This document shows, one piece after another, positions 62,321-64,000 of a DNA stretch of 64,000 bases. The notes below the pieces were generated by a model that ran no database searches, was not told the origin of the DNA, and saw only the letters and a list, made by a program, of their open reading frames with translations. The DNA is from Adhaeretor mobilis (GTDB lineage Bacteria > Planctomycetota > Planctomycetia > Pirellulales > Lacipirellulaceae). Position 1 is the stretch's first letter; each line of letters starts with the position of its first letter. The stretch covers positions 1,178,001-1,242,000 of the forward strand of contig NZ_CP036263.1 in assembly GCF_007741515.1 (NCBI RefSeq), written 5' to 3'. Made by a program: the position numbers and the translations under genes.

Positions 62321-62451
62321 TGTCATTCCGAAGGAGCCTAGGCGACGAGGAAGCAATGTCATTCCGACGGGAGGTTAGCCGACCGAGGAATCCATTCTCA
62401 ACCTGAGTTCAGTCCGGATTCCTCAGTCGCTCGGCTCCTATCGGAATGACA
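62321..62451. repeat. TGTCATTCCGA repeat block (two direct copies and one inverted)
   Basis: TGTCATTCCGAAGGAGCC (62321-62338) and TGTCATTCCGACGGGAGG (62357-62374) are direct copies 36 bases apart; each runs on to GACGAGGAA or GACCGAGGAA. The inverted copy GGATTCCTCAGTCGCTCGGC (62416-62435) ends CGGAATGACA at 62451. Such GTCATTCCGA...GAGGAATC blocks recur in many bacterial genomes (recalled). It fills the gap between the FHA gene and the coiled-coil gene. Confidence 0.7.
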
Positions 62452-62465
62452 TGATTGCTTCGTTA

Positions 62466-63281
62466 TTAGTCCTCTACTTGAAGACTTACCGTGGCGAGCG
62501 AATTCTCCGCTGGTCCTTCGACCATGAAATACTCAGCCACCTGATCGGTGATGTTTTCAGGAGCAGCTTCATTCAACGGAATTTCTTCGACGAAGTTCAC
62601 ATCTGCGTTGGCGAGCTTGGCAGCTACGTCTAGGCGAGTGCGAATGTCGCTCATCAGGCCTTTGGCACGGGCGAGCTGGCTATCGTCGAATTGCAGGTCG
62701 CTGGAGGCTTCGGCAACTTCTACGAGCTTAAGCTTCGCTTCCAGGTTCTCGACTTCCACTTGCAGCTGACGCTGCGAAGTCATCATAGCGGCGAGCTTTG
62801 CTTGGGCGGCTTCCAGATTCCGCTGGCGAGCGTCGCGCATCTGCTGGAGGCTGCCAAGAGTGGCATCGCAGGTCTTGAAGCGATTGAAGCGTCGCGACAG
62901 GTCCTGCTTCACTTCACCGGCCGTGTAGGTGTTGCTGGCGTAGCGGAACGTGCTCTTGCCGGTTTCCAGATCTGCCTGCAATCGCATGATGTCGGCCTTG
63001 TCTTTGTCTGCCTTGGTTTGAGCCTTTTCGATGCGACGGTCAAGTTCGGTGACTTCCACCTCCTCCTTGGCGATCACATGCATGGAGCGGCGGATTTCTG
63101 GCTCCAGATCGCGGACCATGTTGCGGGCCCGATCGATTTCAAATTCCATGGGCACGCTCTCTTTGACCGATGTGGTCACACGCTCGTACCCAGTCGAGAC
63201 GTAGCTTCCCAGGTTGCTACCTAGTAGCAGCCCTCCAAGGATTCCGAATGCTAGCGTGCCGTAAACGAGTTTCTTAATCAT
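62466..63281 (-). CDS. Membrane-anchored coiled-coil protein
   Basis: This 271-residue protein starts at MIKKLVYGTLAFGILGGLLL, one membrane segment at residues about 6-25, and then a long coiled coil in roughly 45-235 with heptad runs (EVEVTELDRRIEKAQTKADK, QVEVENLEAKLKLVEV). A longer start at 63296 adds five residues (MEAKA). No enzyme motif. Related coiled-coil proteins occur in planctomycetes near kinase or PspA-like systems; here it heads the minus-strand signalling block. A structural or membrane-stress role is inferred only from layout. The rest of the gap to 63769 holds a MITE-like repeat. Confidence 0.75.
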   Translation of the reverse strand: MIKKLVYGTLAFGILGGLLLGSNLGSYVSTGYERVTTSVKESVPMEFEIDRARNMVRDLEPEIRRSMHVIAKEEVEVTELDRRIEKAQTKADKDKADIMRLQADLETGKSTFRYASNTYTAGEVKQDLSRRFNRFKTCDATLGSLQQMRDARQRNLEAAQAKLAAMMTSQRQLQVEVENLEAKLKLVEVAEASSDLQFDDSQLARAKGLMSDIRTRLDVAAKLANADVNFVEEIPLNEAAPENITDQVAEYFMVEGPAENSLATVSLQVED

Positions 63282-63506
63282 GGCTTTCGCCTCCAAAAAC
63301 AGTGCCGCTTGAGAGTGGCCGATTTTCTTGGTCTCTCAAGCAAAGCGGGTAAATAGTGTGGCAAAGGGTAGCGATCGACAGTTCCGTTCGCTGGCCGTCT
63401 AGTAGGGGTTTCGCGGGCTAGAACGCGATCTTGGGGATTTATTTGGAATTTTTTTGAGGCCGCTTGGGGGCTGCATTGGAATGAAACCTGCCTGTCATAC
63501 ACACCT

Positions 63507-63630
63507 CTCGTTCCCACGCTCCCGCGGTGGAAATACACTTGATAGACGCTCTCGCGCCAACCAATTGCCGTTTGGAGTTCTTAGCGAGTTAGGCAGACCA
63601 AACGAAATGTCACAGGAGCGTGGGAACGAG
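63507..63630. mobile_element. MITE-like element with perfect 16-base terminal inverted repeats
   Basis: CTCGTTCCCACGCTCC (63507-63522) and GGAGCGTGGGAACGAG (63615-63630) are exact complements, 124 bases end to end, with no coding frame inside worth calling. The arms belong to the CTCGTTCCC family seen in planctomycetes and cyanobacteria (recalled). No clear target-site duplication is visible: the bases beside the left and right arms differ. Confidence 0.7.
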
Positions 63631-63769
63631 GGAGAGCTTCGCGCCTCTACGTGGGCCTAGCCTTTAGGTAGACTGGCGAGACTTGCGTTGTCACTTCTCG
63701 TGAAATGCCTAGAATGTAGGCTGTGAAGCGTCATTTCCCTCCTTAGCCCCCCTCCACAGAAGTTATCCC

Positions 63770-64000
63770 ATGTTGAAAGCTCCCTATTCCCGGCTGAGTT
63801 GCTTAGCCCTCCTCTTGGCTTGCTTCCCGTTGCTCGTCGGCTGCGGTCAGACCCCCGGGCTCAGCACAGCCGATCTCGACAAGTACCGCACCAGTTTCAC
63901 GCTGACTGAAGAACCAACCGGGGCCCAGTCGGTCTTGGATGTGCGCGAAATGCTCACGGGAGAAACCTCAGAAGATGCTCACGAGGGGCACGATCACGGC
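63770..64000 (+). CDS. Lipoprotein with a His/Asp-rich segment (5' part only)
   Basis: This gene starts at ATG 63770 and runs off the window end after 77 residues. A signal peptide (SCLALLLACFPLLVGC) ends in a lipobox with the lipidated Cys at residue 25. The mature part begins GQTPGLSTADLDKYRTSFTL and contains SVLDVREMLTGETSEDAHEGHDHG, a His/Asp/Glu-rich stretch that could bind metal. I do not recognise the family from this fragment. It reads on the plus strand away from the minus-strand block and should face the periplasm. Confidence 0.75.
   Translation, partial: MLKAPYSRLSCLALLLACFPLLVGCGQTPGLSTADLDKYRTSFTLTEEPTGAQSVLDVREMLTGETSEDAHEGHDHG

Overview
The window reads as a planctomycete chromosome, most likely order Pirellulales (inferred from gene content and style, not from a marker search). 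The supporting signs are: bacterial tetrahydromethanopterin (H4MPT) C1 genes (mch, a RimK-like ATP-grasp ligase, a CitG-like protein, a PTPS-like protein); olefin biosynthesis genes oleB, oleC and oleD; the paired families TIGR03546/TIGR03545; a di-heme cytochrome with a dockerin-like calcium loop and a PEP-CTERM tail; multiheme cytochromes with TPR tails; GTG and TTG starts; weak Shine-Dalgarno sequences; and many families of intergenic palindromic repeats. Layout: 1-4055 is the right end of an integrative element (small coupled genes, P4-type SF3 helicase, zinc-finger protein, tyrosine integrase). It ends exactly in the 3' end of a CAT-anticodon tRNA. 4449-6725 is an octaheme cytochrome between inverted repeats. 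7327-9694 is the TIGR03546/03545 pair. 9785-14451 is mch, the ATP-grasp ligase, oleC and oleD. 14686-22649 holds aspS, a redoxin-like lipoprotein, a MauG-like cytochrome, a dual-specificity phosphatase with mutS, and nrdR. 22916-24153 holds a PH-domain protein and a ParDE toxin-antitoxin pair with a readable promoter and operator. 24170-28866 is rpoN, ybaB, dnaX and the SRP RNA, all on the minus strand. 29063-31476 is oleB, the CitG-like gene and the PTPS-like gene. 31651-38966 holds fliG, tRNA-Ala, hemW, a family-4 uracil-DNA glycosylase, der, tRNA-Val and a 29-residue basic microprotein. 39545-42832 is a sugar-type ABC importer without its ATPase. 43023-55538 is a set of enzymes and exported proteins, ending with a rhomboid protease. 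55683-63281 is a minus-strand signalling block: coiled-coil anchor, FHA protein, Hanks kinase, membrane protein, ECF sigma factor and anti-sigma-like protein. The window ends in a truncated lipoprotein gene. Working links: the olefin and H4MPT genes lie next to each other at two separate places in the window, and the genes at each place run in the same direction with short or overlapping junctions. The strongest observations are these. (1) dnaX carries an A9 tract at codons 414-417, and both shifted frames stop within a few codons, the layout used elsewhere to make the short gamma subunit of the clamp loader. (2) A dispersed palindromic element fills the gap between convergent genes and in two copies supplies the stop codons of both flanking genes. 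(3) A very basic microprotein has a good ribosome binding site and a TTG start. (4) The integrase reading frame runs into the tRNA used as attachment site. No CRISPR array, rRNA or complete insertion sequence was seen.
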